Of a stretch of 64,000 nucleotides of DNA, positions 63,527-64,000 are shown in pieces. The stretch spans positions 62,001 to 126,000 of the forward strand of contig NZ_BONE01000002.1 in NCBI RefSeq assembly GCF_016862555.1, given 5' to 3'. Made by a program: the position numbers and the translations under genes. The notes below the pieces were generated by a model. It ran no database searches, was not told the DNA's origin, and was given only the letters and a program-made list of their open reading frames with translations. The DNA comes from Asanoa siamensis (GTDB lineage Bacteria; Actinomycetota; Actinomycetes; Mycobacteriales; Micromonosporaceae). Position 1 is the stretch's first letter; the number at the start of each line of letters is the position of its first letter.

Positions 63527-64000
63527 GTGTCCGTCCTGCTCATGGGTGTCATCGGGTCCACCGCCTACGGCCTGGCGGGCCCGCACTCCGACGTCGACCG
63601 GCTGGGCGTCTTCGCGGTGCCGACGGCCGAGCTGCACGGCCTCGAGCGGCCCGCCGAGAGCACGGTGAGCCACGAGCCCGACGTGACGCTGCACGAGGCG
63701 GCCAAGTTCTGCCGGCTGGCGCTGGCCGGCAACCCGACCGTCACCGAGCTGCTCTGGCTGCCGGACCGCCTCTACGAGACGCGCGCGCCGCTGGGCGACG
63801 AGCTGATCGCCCTGCGCCACGCCTTCCTCTCCGCCCGGCGCGTCCGCGAGGCCTACCTCGGCTACGCGACCAAACAGTTCCGCCTGCTGGCCAACCGCAC
63901 CGGCGACTACGACCCCCGCGTTGCCAAGCACGCCCGGCACCTGATGCGCCTGTGCCACCAGGGGCTGCACACCTACCGCACCGGCGAGGTCCGGGTCGAG
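63527..64000 (+). CDS. Nucleotidyltransferase-domain protein (3' end outside window)
   Basis: 158 residues visible from GTG 63527, with GGGGAAG about 10 bases upstream. VLLMGVIGSTAYGLAGPHSD, then VDRLGVFAVP, is the GS-x-SDxD NTase core of the YcgL/COG3541 type, followed by the helical region AAKFCRLALAGNPTVTELLW and VREAYLGYATKQFRLL. These proteins are found widely, often near phages or RNA repair genes, and their acceptor is not known. The frame is open to the window edge. Confidence 0.8.
   Translation, partial: MSVLLMGVIGSTAYGLAGPHSDVDRLGVFAVPTAELHGLERPAESTVSHEPDVTLHEAAKFCRLALAGNPTVTELLWLPDRLYETRAPLGDELIALRHAFLSARRVREAYLGYATKQFRLLANRTGDYDPRVAKHARHLMRLCHQGLHTYRTGEVRVE

Overview
The window is chromosomal DNA of a high-GC actinomycete, most likely a member of the Micromonosporaceae (Actinoplanes/Micromonospora-like). 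The reasons are the very strong G/C bias at third codon positions, the frequent GTG and TTG starts, the c-di-AMP riboswitch in front of an NlpC/P60 hydrolase, the paired HTH-DUF5753 and DUF397 genes, and small actinobacterial families (DUF6158, DUF6232, DUF3817). Placement below family level is inference. I saw no rRNA, tRNA, CRISPR array, prophage or complete insertion sequence. About 64 genes are supported; the first and last run off the window.

Layout. 1-5.6 kb: end of a von Willebrand A protein, a polyprenyl-phosphate sugar transferase, a SpoIIE-type phosphatase divergent from a MarR regulator, and a ROK repressor. 5.6-8.3 kb: xylose catabolism (xylA-xylB) divergent from that ROK gene. 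8.3-12.9 kb: a 1,423-residue superfamily 1 helicase with a degenerate C-terminal nuclease-like domain. 13.3-15.9 kb: a LysR regulator and an MFS permease, then a 1.36-kb gene-free GC-rich spacer built of degenerate tandem repeats. 17.2-23.4 kb: an alpha-glucoside system on the minus strand (binding lipoprotein, two permeases, LacI repressor, GH13 glucosidase) with a perfect 14-bp palindromic operator ahead of it. 23.6-28.9 kb: an MHYT membrane sensor, a translationally coupled nucleotidyltransferase/BON/metallophosphoesterase operon followed by a 48-residue membrane protein, a dTMP-kinase-like protein and two NAD(P)-binding proteins.

29.0-33.9 kb: murR-murQ for recycling of N-acetylmuramic acid, a group 2 sigma factor, and an NlpC/P60 peptidoglycan hydrolase under a ydaO-type riboswitch. 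34.2-41.0 kb: a six-gene branched-chain-type ABC transporter operon in which an acyl-CoA ligase sits between the ATPases and the permeases. 41.3-45.0 kb: small actinobacterial proteins and one HTH/DUF397 locus. 45.2-54.7 kb: an epoxide hydrolase coupled to a thioredoxin-like protein, a class A penicillin-binding protein with a PASTA domain, small stress proteins, a phosphatase and a pair of M16 peptidases. 54.7-60.5 kb: a second, smaller GC-rich spacer, asd, a PrmC-like methyltransferase and assorted small or lipoprotein genes. 60.7-62.8 kb: a second HTH-DUF5753/DUF397 locus, with a SAM-dependent methyltransferase whose stop codon lies inside a 164-bp MITE-like element. The window ends in a large nucleotidyltransferase gene.

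The least explained features are the two GC-rich repeat spacers between convergent genes, the nucleotidyltransferase-BON-phosphoesterase operon, the helicase with the degenerate nuclease site, the MITE lying between a stop codon and its terminator, and the HTH/DUF397 loci with strong dyads beside them.
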